Below are positions 7,348 to 14,702 of a stretch of DNA of 26,358 bases, piece after piece (positions within the stretch are counted from its first letter, which is position 1; every line of letters begins with the position of its first letter). Location of the stretch: positions 1-26,358 of the forward strand of contig JAXJRB010000136.1 of the NCBI GenBank assembly GCA_036310845.1, read 5' to 3'. Made by a program: the position numbers and the translations under genes. The notes below the pieces were generated by a model. The model was not told the DNA's origin. It saw only the letters and a program-made list of their open reading frames with translations, and ran no database searches. Source of the DNA: COE1 sp036310845 (lineage in GTDB: Bacteria > Bacillota > Clostridia > Lachnospirales > Lachnospiraceae).

Positions 7348-8406
7348 TTAATTTGATTTAACCTGCTTCCAAAGTTCATTTAAAGTTTCGTCGAATTCTT
7401 CGCCAAGATACTGGTAAGTTTCGATGTTATTATACTGGGACAAATCAGGGAATGCGATAGGAGAGTTCTTAATAGCTTCATCTTCGATTAATTCCTGAGC
7501 ACCAGTATTAGGTGTAGAATATGTAATATATTCAAAGTTCATTAATGCGATTTCAGGTCTGCATAAGAAATCTAAGAATTTTTCAGCATTCTCTTTATTA
7601 GGAGCATTCTTTAACATAACCCATGAGTCAATCCATAAGTTGGTACCTTCTTCAGGGATAACATATACAAGGTCTGAATTTTCACGCTGTGTATAAATTG
7701 CTTCACCGGAATAAATAACACCGATAGCAGCTTCGTTACCTATCATCTTGTCACGAACCTGATCAACTACATATGCTTGTACAAGAGGTTTTTGCTCGAT
7801 TAAAGCATCTTTTGCAGCATTGAGTTCTGCATCGTTTTTACTATTCATGGAATGACCATTTCTCTTTAATGCTACCATGAAAGCATCTCTTACGGAATCC
7901 TGCATAAGAATATTGTTTTCATACTGTGCATCCCAAAGGACATCCCAGCTTGTGATTGGTTCAGAAACCATAGTCTGGTTGTAGAGAATACCTACGGTTC
8001 CCCAGCAGTAAGGAATGCTGTACTTGTTTTCCGGATCGAATTCCTTAGACTGTTCATAGTACTGTGCGCCGATATACTGCTTTGCATTAGGAATGTTATC
8101 GAAGTTTATTTCCTGTACTAAGCCGTTTTTGATCATTTTATCAATCATATAATCAGAAGGGCATACGAGATCGTACTGTGCAGCCCCTGCTTCAACCTTT
8201 GGATACATTGTTTCGTTTGTTTCATACTCATCATAAACAACCTTGATACCGGTTTCTTCTTCAAACATTTCGAGTACATCCGGATCGATATATTCTCCCC
8301 AGTTGTAGACGATTACTTCGCCATTCGTATTTTCTGAAGAACCACATCCGGTAAGTGTAGCAACAGTAGTTGCTGTAATACATGCAAGTGCAAATAACTT
8401 TTTCAT
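7348..8406 (-). CDS. potD: Spermidine/putrescine ABC transporter substrate-binding lipoprotein PotD
   Basis: A 352-residue lipoprotein that captures polyamines outside the membrane and delivers them to PotBC. The signal peptide ends in the lipobox LTGC with Cys21. The mature part begins with the PotD-like EVIVYNWGEYIDPDVLEMFE and has the YDLVCPSDYMIDKM and IPYCWGTVGILYN segments of the periplasmic-binding domain. I start at ATG 8406 (MKKLFALA) because this gives a normal signal peptide; the in-frame ATG 12 bases upstream is one base from the ribosome binding site. It is the last gene of the pot operon and is separated from potC by a ~100-nt gap with strong hairpins, a common way to raise the level of a binding protein. 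Confidence 0.95.
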   Translation of the reverse strand: MKKLFALACITATTVATLTGCGSSENTNGEVIVYNWGEYIDPDVLEMFEEETGIKVVYDEYETNETMYPKVEAGAAQYDLVCPSDYMIDKMIKNGLVQEINFDNIPNAKQYIGAQYYEQSKEFDPENKYSIPYCWGTVGILYNQTMVSEPITSWDVLWDAQYENNILMQDSVRDAFMVALKRNGHSMNSKNDAELNAAKDALIEQKPLVQAYVVDQVRDKMIGNEAAIGVIYSGEAIYTQRENSDLVYVIPEEGTNLWIDSWVMLKNAPNKENAEKFLDFLCRPEIALMNFEYITYSTPNTGAQELIEDEAIKNSPIAFPDLSQYNNIETYQYLGEEFDETLNELWKQVKSN

Positions 8407-8431
8407 AATAATAACCATACCTTTCCATTAC

Positions 8432-8487
8432 CTGCAAACTTTGGGCCACAGGCACAAATTTGCGTGTGAAAAATTTATTTTTCACAC
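8432..8487 (-). other. Intercistronic hairpins between potC and potD
   Basis: Reading the minus strand, the gap holds a perfect 10-bp stem GTGTGAAAAA/TTTTTCACAC (8464-8487, 4-base loop). Next is an imperfect stem built from GCAAA...TTTGC with inner CAAA/TTTG pairs (8432-8463). No T-run follows, so these look like mRNA-stabilising or processing structures that protect the potD message. Confidence 0.6.
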
Positions 8488-8505
8488 TATAACTCCATCC
8501 TTAAC

Positions 8506-9315
8506 TTAAGCTTTTTGTTTTGCCTTGGAATCAGGCATTTTGTTAACTAAGATCAATAAAACTAAAACAGTAATAAAAATCAGGGTAGAAAGGGCATACA
8601 TTTCAGGCTTGATACCTTTTTTTACTTCGGTATAGATTTTTGTAGAAAGTGTATCTAAACCGGCGCCCTTTGTAAAGTGAGTGATAATAAAATCATCCAG
8701 TGACATGGTAAATGCCATCAAAAATCCGGAAAAGACTCCCGGAAGTATATCCGGAAATACTACTTTAAAGAAGGCATATACAGGTGAAGCACCTAAATCA
8801 AGAGCAGCTTCGTATGTGCTGTTATTAACCTGTTTCAGCTTTGGCATAACATTTAAGATAACATACGGAATGTTGAATGTTATGTGTGAGAGCAGTACAG
8901 TAAGAAAACCTGTTTTAATACCTAATGAGATAAAGAGTAACATCAGTGAAATACCGGTTACAATCTCAGCATTTAACATTGGAATGTTAGTAACACCCAT
9001 AATAATTCCCTGATGACGCTTTTTCATGTTTCGAATACCGATACATGCAACAGTTCCAAGAATGGTTGCGATGAAAGCAGAAAGAAAAGCGATAATCATA
9101 GTGTTACTAAATGCTTTTAAAATAGCTTCGTTTTCGAATAATTCGAAATACCATTTCAGAGTAAATCCACCCCATTTGGAACGAGTTTTGCTGGCGTTAA
9201 AGGATAACACAATTAAAGTAACAATAGGGGCATATAAAAATACAAAAATCAAAAAAACATAAAACTTTTTCAAAAATCCGGTAAAGCGTTCTGACGCCTG
9301 TTTCTTTTGTGTCAT
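8506..9315 (-). CDS. potC: Spermidine/putrescine ABC transporter permease PotC
   Basis: A 269-residue inner-membrane permease with six predicted helices. The cytoplasmic EAA loop that docks the ATPase is seen as EAALDLGASPVYAFFKVVFP, about residues 162-181. It pairs with PotB to form the channel of the polyamine importer. Its ATG overlaps the potB stop in an ATGA, and GGGGAGGG lies about 9 nt upstream inside potB, so translation is coupled. Length and motif order fit the PotC family. The C-terminus ends in a short lysine-rich tail. Confidence 0.95.
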   Translation of the reverse strand: MTQKKQASERFTGFLKKFYVFLIFVFLYAPIVTLIVLSFNASKTRSKWGGFTLKWYFELFENEAILKAFSNTMIIAFLSAFIATILGTVACIGIRNMKKRHQGIIMGVTNIPMLNAEIVTGISLMLLFISLGIKTGFLTVLLSHITFNIPYVILNVMPKLKQVNNSTYEAALDLGASPVYAFFKVVFPDILPGVFSGFLMAFTMSLDDFIITHFTKGAGLDTLSTKIYTEVKKGIKPEMYALSTLIFITVLVLLILVNKMPDSKAKQKA

Positions 9316-10124
9316 AATGCTGCGCCCTCCCCGTCTTTGTCAAAGAAACTGCTAATAATCATACTTAACAGTACGAAAACCATAAGTACAAGTGAAAGGC
9401 CACTGCCAAGATGCCAATTAGAAGCGGTTGTGAATTCCTGCTCAATAACATTACCAATTAATAAAATTTTGCTACCACCTAAAAGAGTTGAAATAACAAA
9501 CGTAGTTAAAGCAGGAACAAATACCATAGTGATTCCGCTTGCGATTCCAGGGAAGCTAAGGGGTAATGTGATTTTAAAAAAGGTTTGAATACTATTTGCA
9601 CCTAAATCTCTTGCCGCATTGATGACGTTGATGTCGATTTTGGCAAGAACATTGTAAATAGGCAAAACCATGAAAGGCAGGAAGTTGTAAACCATACCTA
9701 ATATAATGGCTCCAGGAGTGTTGATTAAACTGAGCTCCGGAAGATGTAAAAAAGATAAAATACCGTTTACTACTCCGTTTTTTTCTAATAATGTCTGCCA
9801 TGCAAGAGTTCTTAGTAAGAAATTCATCCACATTGGAAGAATAAATAGCATGACAACAAAGCTTGTCTTGCTTGCGTTTTTGGCAACCAAAATCATTGCA
9901 AGCGGATAAGCAAGTAATAAACAAATAATCGTACTGATTAATGACAGTACTAATGAAAGTAGCAGAGCTTTAACATGCTCTGGAGAGGTGATGGCAATTA
10001 CGTTTTCCCATGTAAAGGCTCCAGTTTTGTCTGTCATACCATAATACACAACCATAAATAATGGAATTACAATAAATGCAACAGCCCAGAATAAATAGGG
10101 TGTTGCCAACCATTTCTTATTCAT
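9312..10124 (-). CDS. potB: Spermidine/putrescine ABC transporter permease PotB
   Basis: A 270-residue permease, six predicted helices, with the EAA-loop segment NAARDLGANSIQTFFKITLP that contacts PotA. It forms the PotBC channel. I start at ATG 10124 (MNKKWLATPY) because the GAGGAGG of the potA 3' end lies 12 nt before it. The in-frame ATG at 10145 would itself consist of that ribosome binding site and adds seven residues not expected in the family. The gene overlaps the potA end by 8 bp and potC by 4 bp, a tightly coupled operon. Confidence 0.94.
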   Translation of the reverse strand: MNKKWLATPYLFWAVAFIVIPLFMVVYYGMTDKTGAFTWENVIAITSPEHVKALLLSLVLSLISTIICLLLAYPLAMILVAKNASKTSFVVMLFILPMWMNFLLRTLAWQTLLEKNGVVNGILSFLHLPELSLINTPGAIILGMVYNFLPFMVLPIYNVLAKIDINVINAARDLGANSIQTFFKITLPLSFPGIASGITMVFVPALTTFVISTLLGGSKILLIGNVIEQEFTTASNWHLGSGLSLVLMVFVLLSMIISSFFDKDGEGAAL

Positions 10125-11190
10125 TGATAGCAACAGCCTCCTCATCTTCGGAAACAGGTTTGTTCATAATCTGGATATTATATGGATCAACATGAATGCT
10201 TACCTTAGTTCCGACTGGGAACATCGAGGTAGAGTGAACAAGCCACTCAAAACCATTTGCGGTAACTTCCATTTCGTAATGAACCCCTTTAAAAATCAAG
10301 TGAGTAACAACACCTTCCATAGAACCTTTGCCTGGCTCACGTAGCTCAATATCCTCAGGACGGATAACAACGTCAACTGGCTTGTTGTTTCCAAAGCCTT
10401 TGTCAACACATGCAAACTTTGCCCCAAGAATCTCAACAAGCTCATCATGAAGCATAAGTGAATCAATAATGTTACTGTCTCCGATAAAGTCAGCTACAAA
10501 CGCATTTTCAGGTTCATTATATATCCGCTCAGGTGTACCAATCTGCTGGATGTATCCTTGATTCATGACAACAATAGTGTCAGACATGGTTAGAGCTTCT
10601 TCTTGATCGTGTGTAACGTAGATGAAGGTAATACCAAGTTCATTTTTAAGACGAATCAACTCATATTGCATATCTTGGCGAAGCTTTAAGTCGAGTGCAC
10701 CAAGAGGTTCATCGAGCAACAGAACCTTAGGTTCATTTACAATAGCACGGGCAATAGCGATACGTTGTTGCTGACCGCCACTTAAGGAATTTGGCATACG
10801 CTTGCCGTAACCATCCAAATTTACCAGATTTAAGGCATAATCTATTTTATCTTGAATATATGTTTTGGATTTATTCTTGATTTTTAAACCAAATGCAATA
10901 TTTTCTGCAATAGTCATATGGTTAAAAAGTGCATACTTTTGGAAAACAGTATTCAACTGGCGCTTATTCGGAGGGAGCTTTGTAATATCCTTGCCACCAA
11001 AAATAACGTGTCCCTGATCAGGGTTTTCAAAGCCGCCTATAATACGAAGAGTAGTGGTTTTTCCACAGCCACTTGGTCCTAGTAAAGTTAAAAACTCATT
11101 TTCTCTAATGTATAGGCTTAAATCATCCAAAATGATATTTCCGTCATAAGATTTGGAAATATGCTGTAAATCAATCAACTTATTGTTCAT
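10117..11190 (-). CDS. potA: Spermidine/putrescine ABC transporter ATPase PotA
   Basis: A 357-residue ATPase that powers polyamine import at the inner face of the membrane. Walker A GPSGCGKT (38-45), signature LSGGQQQR, Walker B VLLLDEPLGALD and the switch region FIYVTHDQEEALTMSD are intact. The C-terminal ~120 residues form the TOBE-type regulatory domain (RPEDIELRE onwards). This is the standard PotA/FbpC length and order. GGGAGG lies 8 nt before the ATG. It follows the XRE regulator by 65 bp on the same strand, with a palindrome in between, and starts the potABCD gene set. Confidence 0.95.
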   Translation of the reverse strand: MNNKLIDLQHISKSYDGNIILDDLSLYIRENEFLTLLGPSGCGKTTTLRIIGGFENPDQGHVIFGGKDITKLPPNKRQLNTVFQKYALFNHMTIAENIAFGLKIKNKSKTYIQDKIDYALNLVNLDGYGKRMPNSLSGGQQQRIAIARAIVNEPKVLLLDEPLGALDLKLRQDMQYELIRLKNELGITFIYVTHDQEEALTMSDTIVVMNQGYIQQIGTPERIYNEPENAFVADFIGDSNIIDSLMLHDELVEILGAKFACVDKGFGNNKPVDVVIRPEDIELREPGKGSMEGVVTHLIFKGVHYEMEVTANGFEWLVHSTSMFPVGTKVSIHVDPYNIQIMNKPVSEDEEAVAINE

Positions 11191-11219
11191 TCATTTATCC
11201 TCCCGATGTAAGATAACGT

Positions 11220-11245
11220 GTAACTATTAAAGGTAGAGTAGTTAC
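11220..11245. repeat. GTAACTA...TAGTTAC palindrome upstream of potA
   Basis: Inverted repeat GTAACTA (11220-11226) and TAGTTAC (11239-11245) with a 12-base loop, about 30 nt upstream of the potA start. It is one of four similar elements in this window (see 12050, 14379 and 18877). Confidence 0.5.
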
Positions 11246-11255
11246 TTCGTAATCA

Positions 11256-11795
11256 TTAAAAGCTAGGCGGGGTTGATACCCAAAGAAAAATTGCCTTACT
11301 ATTTCCGATGCATTCAATAAAATGATTTGAGTTTGGAGTAAAATAGAAAGACTCACCTTGCTTTGCTGTATAGCTCTTGTTTCCGATGTTGATACGAATG
11401 TTTCCGTTTAATACATAGCCGAATTCTTCGCCTTCGTGTGCAACATCAGGATAGGTAGAACCACCAGGTTCTAATGTGACACGAATCGGTTCCATCATGT
11501 TTTTCTGAGCATTTGGAATAATCCACTCAATGGTATTTCTGAGTGAACTATCAATTTTTTCAAAGTAATCCTGCTTATGAAAAACAATTTGATTTTCGCT
11601 TTCGTCATCAAAAAAATCCTTTGGTGTTGTTCCTAAAACTTGCAGTAAATCAATTAAGGTTGCAATAGAAGGGGATGTAAGATCTCTTTCTAGCTGGGAA
11701 ATAAATCCTTTTGATAATTCGGCTCGGTCTGCAAGCTCTTCTTGTGTTAATCCTTTTTGAACACGCAAATCTTTAATTTTGTTGCCAATTTCCAT
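11256..11795 (-). CDS. XRE family regulator with cupin domain, likely controls pot operon
   Basis: A 179-residue regulator: an N-terminal lambda-repressor-like helix-turn-helix (about 6-62, TQEELADRAELSKGFISQLE) joined to a C-terminal cupin_2 barrel (about 105-175, with HEGEEFGYVLNGNIRI, GESFYFTPNSNHFI). This is the PuuR-like architecture, in which the cupin senses a small molecule. Cupin-XRE proteins are often found at the head of potABCD operons in Firmicutes, so control by polyamine level is the best guess. AAGGAG lies 8 nt before the ATG. The leader upstream has a strong promoter and a long-spaced inverted repeat. I infer the target from position only. Confidence 0.9.
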   Translation of the reverse strand: MEIGNKIKDLRVQKGLTQEELADRAELSKGFISQLERDLTSPSIATLIDLLQVLGTTPKDFFDDESENQIVFHKQDYFEKIDSSLRNTIEWIIPNAQKNMMEPIRVTLEPGGSTYPDVAHEGEEFGYVLNGNIRINIGNKSYTAKQGESFYFTPNSNHFIECIGNSKAIFLWVSTPPSF

Positions 11796-11815
11796 AGTGC
11801 ACTCCTTAATTAAGA

Positions 11816-11866
11816 ATTATATCCTCGCAAAAGATTTTGTTATAAAACAATGATAGAGGATATAAT
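11816..11866. promoter_or_regulatory. Long-spaced inverted repeat in the XRE leader
   Basis: Perfect 11-bp arms ATTATATCCTC (11816-11826) and GAGGATATAAT (11856-11866) are 29 bp apart, within the 5' leader of the XRE gene and ending 20 bp before its start. A smaller TAAACT-AAA-AGTTTA repeat (11866-11880) abuts it near the transcription start. It could be an RNA hairpin or two operator halves. Confidence 0.5.
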
Positions 11867-11904
11867 AAACTAAAAGTTTAATGATTCTAAACAAATCAAA
11901 AATT

Positions 11905-11932
11905 ATTATACATGTTAATTGTATAAAGTCAA
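11905..11932 (-). promoter_or_regulatory. Promoter of the XRE-pot operon
   Basis: On the minus strand, -35 TTGACT (11932-11927) and a perfect -10 TATAAT (11910-11905) with a 16-bp spacer. Transcription would start near 11898, giving a ~100-nt leader before the XRE start codon. Confidence 0.75.
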
Positions 11933-11958
11933 TGCGATTTTTATAAAAAACCTTCATC

Positions 11959-11995
11959 AAATATAGTGCAAAAATATAGTGCTATATGGTACAAT
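11959..11995 (+). promoter_or_regulatory. Possible regulated promoter of the lactonase gene
   Basis: An 11-base direct repeat AAATATAGTGC occurs at 11959-11969 and 11972-11982, followed by a -10-like TACAAT (11990-11995). The second copy also forms ATATAG-TG-CTATAT. No good -35 box is visible where expected, and the repeats cover that place, which suggests a protein-dependent promoter. The rest of the 315-bp divergent gap is AT-rich without genes. Confidence 0.4.
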
Positions 11996-12049
11996 ATCAT
12001 ATAGAATATTGCAATTAGTTAGGCAACTTGAAATATTTGTGCTTGGATG

Positions 12050-12076
12050 GTAATTATATAGCTACAGAATAGTTAC
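12050..12076. repeat. GTAATTAT...ATAGTTAC palindrome upstream of the lactonase gene
   Basis: Arms GTAATTAT (12050-12057) and ATAGTTAC (12069-12076) pair with one G-U. It ends 34 nt before the start codon. Second member of the family described at 11220, 14379 and 18877. Confidence 0.45.
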
Positions 12077-12110
12077 CCAAATTCTTTTATATGTTAGGAG
12101 GCAATGGTTT

Positions 12111-13169
12111 ATGGGAAAAAAGAAACATGTTGCATATGTATCGACTTATACAATGGGTGATGAACATGGTATAAAAATATATGATGTAGATATGAAAAAT
12201 GGTCGTTTGAAAGAAAAGGGTGAGGTACTGATTTCGAATTCGTCCTATGTAACCATTTCTCATAATGGAAAGAATTTATATTCTATTACAGATTTTGGTG
12301 TAGAGTCTTTTGCGATATTAAAGGATGGTACTCTTGAAACAATTAATAAAGCGTCCATTAATGGTATGAGAGGATGCTACCTTTCGACGGATTATGAGGA
12401 TAAGTATTTGTTCTGTGCTGGCTATCATGATGGGAAGATTACTGTGCTAAAATTGGACCAGGAAACAGGCGCAGTAGGAACAATTACAGATGAGGTATAT
12501 CACAAAGGATTGGGTAGTATTGCAGAGCGCAGTTTTAGACCTCATATAAGCTGTGTGAAAATGACAAGAGATAATAAATATTTATGTGCAGCAGATTTAG
12601 GTATTGATTATGTGAATGTATATCGTTTGGACCATGACAAGGGAACTTTGAAGGCAGTGGATATTATACGTTGTGAACTAGAAACGGCTCCAAGACATTT
12701 GAAATTTTCGATAGATGGAAAATATATGTATGTAATTGGCGAAATGAAGAACTGTATAGATGTTTATGCATATACAGAGGTTGATGGACTTCCGTATTTT
12801 GATCAAATTCAGAGCATTTCTACTACGGAAATTGTGGAGGCACAAGGTGTAGCGGCTAGTGCTTTGATGATTTCAGAAGATGGTAAATATATTGTTGCTT
12901 CGAATGCTGGTGAAAATAGCGTGTCATTGTTTGAGATTGATTCCGAAGAGGGTAAGTTGACAAGGAGATTCTGTCTGCCTATTAGTGGAGAATATCCGAA
13001 AGATGCTTGTCTGTTCCCAGATAATAGACATTTGGTTTCGTTGAATCATGAATCCGATACCATGACATTTTTTAGGGTGGATATGGAAAATGATGTTATT
13101 GTTATGAACGGAAAAGAGATGAAGATTAAGCAACCAAATTGTATTATTTTCCACACGATTGAAGAATAG
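12111..13169 (+). CDS. Lactonase family beta-propeller protein (6-phosphogluconolactonase-like)
   Basis: A 352-residue cytoplasmic protein without signal peptide or membrane segment. It has repeated blade-like segments such as YVTISHNGKNLYSI, VKMTRDNKYLCAADLG, LKFSIDGKYMYVIGE and LMISEDGKYIVASNAG, spaced about 50 residues apart. This fits the seven-bladed lactonase (Lactonase_7) fold of YkgB/Pgl-type proteins, which in some bacteria hydrolyse 6-phosphogluconolactone in the pentose phosphate pathway. Many relatives have no proven substrate, so I leave the gene symbol blank. AGGAGG lies 9 nt before the ATG. It is a single-gene unit between divergent pot genes and convergent aroC. Confidence 0.82.
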   Translation: MGKKKHVAYVSTYTMGDEHGIKIYDVDMKNGRLKEKGEVLISNSSYVTISHNGKNLYSITDFGVESFAILKDGTLETINKASINGMRGCYLSTDYEDKYLFCAGYHDGKITVLKLDQETGAVGTITDEVYHKGLGSIAERSFRPHISCVKMTRDNKYLCAADLGIDYVNVYRLDHDKGTLKAVDIIRCELETAPRHLKFSIDGKYMYVIGEMKNCIDVYAYTEVDGLPYFDQIQSISTTEIVEAQGVAASALMISEDGKYIVASNAGENSVSLFEIDSEEGKLTRRFCLPISGEYPKDACLFPDNRHLVSLNHESDTMTFFRVDMENDVIVMNGKEMKIKQPNCIIFHTIEE

Positions 13170-13230
13170 AAATGGTGTGTGCTTAACTATTATGTACAGC
13201 AATTTTTTAACAAAATATAATGAAAATAGT

Positions 13231-13258
13231 AAAGCACCTGTTGTAGCAGGTGCTTTTT
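13231..13258. terminator. Terminator between the lactonase gene and aroC
   Basis: Perfect 10-bp stem AAAGCACCTG / CAGGTGCTTT with a 6-base loop and a T-run on the plus strand. It sits between two convergent genes and can serve both, though the minus-side T-run is only partly formed. Confidence 0.88.
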
Positions 13259-13263
13259 GTGTG

Positions 13264-14364
13264 CTATGGGCGATAGAAATTTTTGATACCATCTAAGCGA
13301 GATGTCATATTTTGTAATAGAGAGTCTAATATGGTAATGGCAGTCATTGCTTCAACAACCACAACGGCTCTTGTGACAACAATTGGATCGTGGCGTCCTT
13401 TTATGTTGATTTTTATATCTTCTCCCTTTTTGTTTACGGTTTCCTGTTCTTGAAAAATAGATGGTGTTGGTTTGAAGTATGCTTTAATAATCACATCCGA
13501 GCCATCGCTGATTCCGCCGAGAATGCCACCGGCATGGTTTGTTTTTTTGCTGATTTTACCATGATTCATGTAGAAAGAATCGTTATTAAGGGAACCATTT
13601 GTTGAAGCTACTTTTATGCCGTCACCCACTTCAAATGCCTTTACAGCTCCGATGGACATAATCGCTTTTCCGAGATTTGCGTCTAATTTGTCAAAAACAG
13701 GTTCGCCTATTCCGGCAGGAAGATTTTTTACAATACATGATACAACACCACCTGCGGAATCGAGCTTTTCAATGCATTCCTTCAAAAAAACTTCTGCTTT
13801 TGCTGAAGCTTCAGCATCAGGCATTCCGGTTTGGTTCGAACGAGCTTCCTCCAAGTTAAAATGTTCCGGATTAATGCTGATAGGTCCAATTGCTTCTGTA
13901 TAGGCAGCGACCGTAATGCCTAGTTCGGCGAGGAGCTTAGAAGCAATAGCGCCGGCGGCTACTCGACCGATGGTTTCTCTTCCTGAGGAACGTCCGCCGC
14001 CTCGATAGTCACGGAATCCATATTTTGCATCGAAGGTATAGTCTGCGTGTCCTGGTCTGTAATAGGAAGCGATGTCACTATAATCGGAAGAACGCTGAGA
14101 TGTATTTTTTACAACAAGTGAGATAGGGGTACCGGTTGTTTTGCCTTCAAAAATACCTGATAGTATTTCAACAGAGTCAGATTCTTTTCGTTGTGTAGTG
14201 AATTGAGAGCTTCCGGGTTTTCTTCTATCTAAGAATTTTTGAATATCTTCTTCGCAAAGAGATAGACCAGCAGGACAACCATCGACTACAACACCGATTG
14301 CAGAGCCGTGGGATTCGCCCCAAGTTGTGATTTTGAAAATGTTTCCGTAGGTTGAACCAGACAT
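13264..14364 (-). CDS. aroC: Chorismate synthase
   Basis: A 366-residue enzyme that makes chorismate from 5-enolpyruvylshikimate-3-phosphate with reduced FMN, the last common step of aromatic amino acid synthesis. Family signatures are all present: GESHGSAIGVVVDGCPAG at the N-terminus (about 13-30), RPGHADYTFDAKYGFRDYRG and GGRSSGRETIGRVAAGAIA in the centre, and KGRHDPIVVTRAVVVVEAM near the C-terminus. The length is normal. GAGAGGA lies about 9 nt upstream of the ATG. It stands alone here rather than in an aro operon. A perfect 9-bp palindrome lies in its leader directly before the ribosome binding site. Confidence 0.97.
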   Translation of the reverse strand: MSGSTYGNIFKITTWGESHGSAIGVVVDGCPAGLSLCEEDIQKFLDRRKPGSSQFTTQRKESDSVEILSGIFEGKTTGTPISLVVKNTSQRSSDYSDIASYYRPGHADYTFDAKYGFRDYRGGGRSSGRETIGRVAAGAIASKLLAELGITVAAYTEAIGPISINPEHFNLEEARSNQTGMPDAEASAKAEVFLKECIEKLDSAGGVVSCIVKNLPAGIGEPVFDKLDANLGKAIMSIGAVKAFEVGDGIKVASTNGSLNNDSFYMNHGKISKKTNHAGGILGGISDGSDVIIKAYFKPTPSIFQEQETVNKKGEDIKINIKGRHDPIVVTRAVVVVEAMTAITILDSLLQNMTSRLDGIKNFYRP

Positions 14365-14378
14365 AATATAAGTCCTCT

Positions 14379-14402
14379 CGTAACTATTGTTCTATAGTTA
14401 CG
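14379..14402. repeat. CGTAACTAT...ATAGTTACG palindrome in the aroC leader
   Basis: Perfect 9-bp arms CGTAACTAT (14379-14387) and ATAGTTACG (14394-14402) with a 6-base loop. It sits immediately upstream of the aroC ribosome binding site, 14 nt before the ATG. This is the most symmetric member of a four-copy family in this window. Confidence 0.6.
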
Positions 14403-14459
14403 TCCTTTCTTTATAAGTAAAATATGTGGTTTTCTTTTGAAAAGATGTAATTATTCATT

Positions 14460-14488
14460 ATCATACTCATCTTAGCACGTAAAATCAA
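14460..14488 (-). promoter_or_regulatory. Putative aroC promoter
   Basis: On the minus strand, TTGATT (14488-14483) and TATGAT (14465-14460) with a 17-bp spacer. It would give a leader of about 90 nt that includes the palindrome at 14379-14402. Confidence 0.5.
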
Positions 14489-14702
14489 GAAAATTCCACT
14501 TTTTTCAAAAATACAATTGACTCAAGAAAGAAAGTGACGTATACAAATAGATATCATATATGTGTGTATTTCTATGAAAAACTACATTTTTTGACAAATT
14601 TTAATGCAAACAAACAATTATTATGTTAATATATAGTAAGAGTATTTTTGAGGATTTGTTAAGGAACAGAATTCTTGATTTAGTGAGACGGGAAGAGAAC
14701 AG

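Larger units (their letters stand above)
14365..14702. other. Divergent intergenic region aroC / vanY-like gene
   Basis: 338 bp without a gene. It holds the aroC leader palindrome and promoter on the minus strand. On the plus strand a TTGACA at 14591-14596 could be the -35 of the carboxypeptidase gene, but no -10 at a normal distance is visible, so that promoter is unsure. The remainder is plain AT-rich sequence. Confidence 0.6.

Noticed and set aside
8681..9588. Plus-strand open frames opposite potC and potB
   Set aside because: They mirror membrane-helix codons of the pot permeases, lack ribosome sites and match no family by eye.
13616..13903. Plus-strand open frame of 95 codons antisense to aroC
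   Set aside because: It lies entirely within the well-supported chorismate synthase gene, has no ribosome binding site and reads as a shadow frame.
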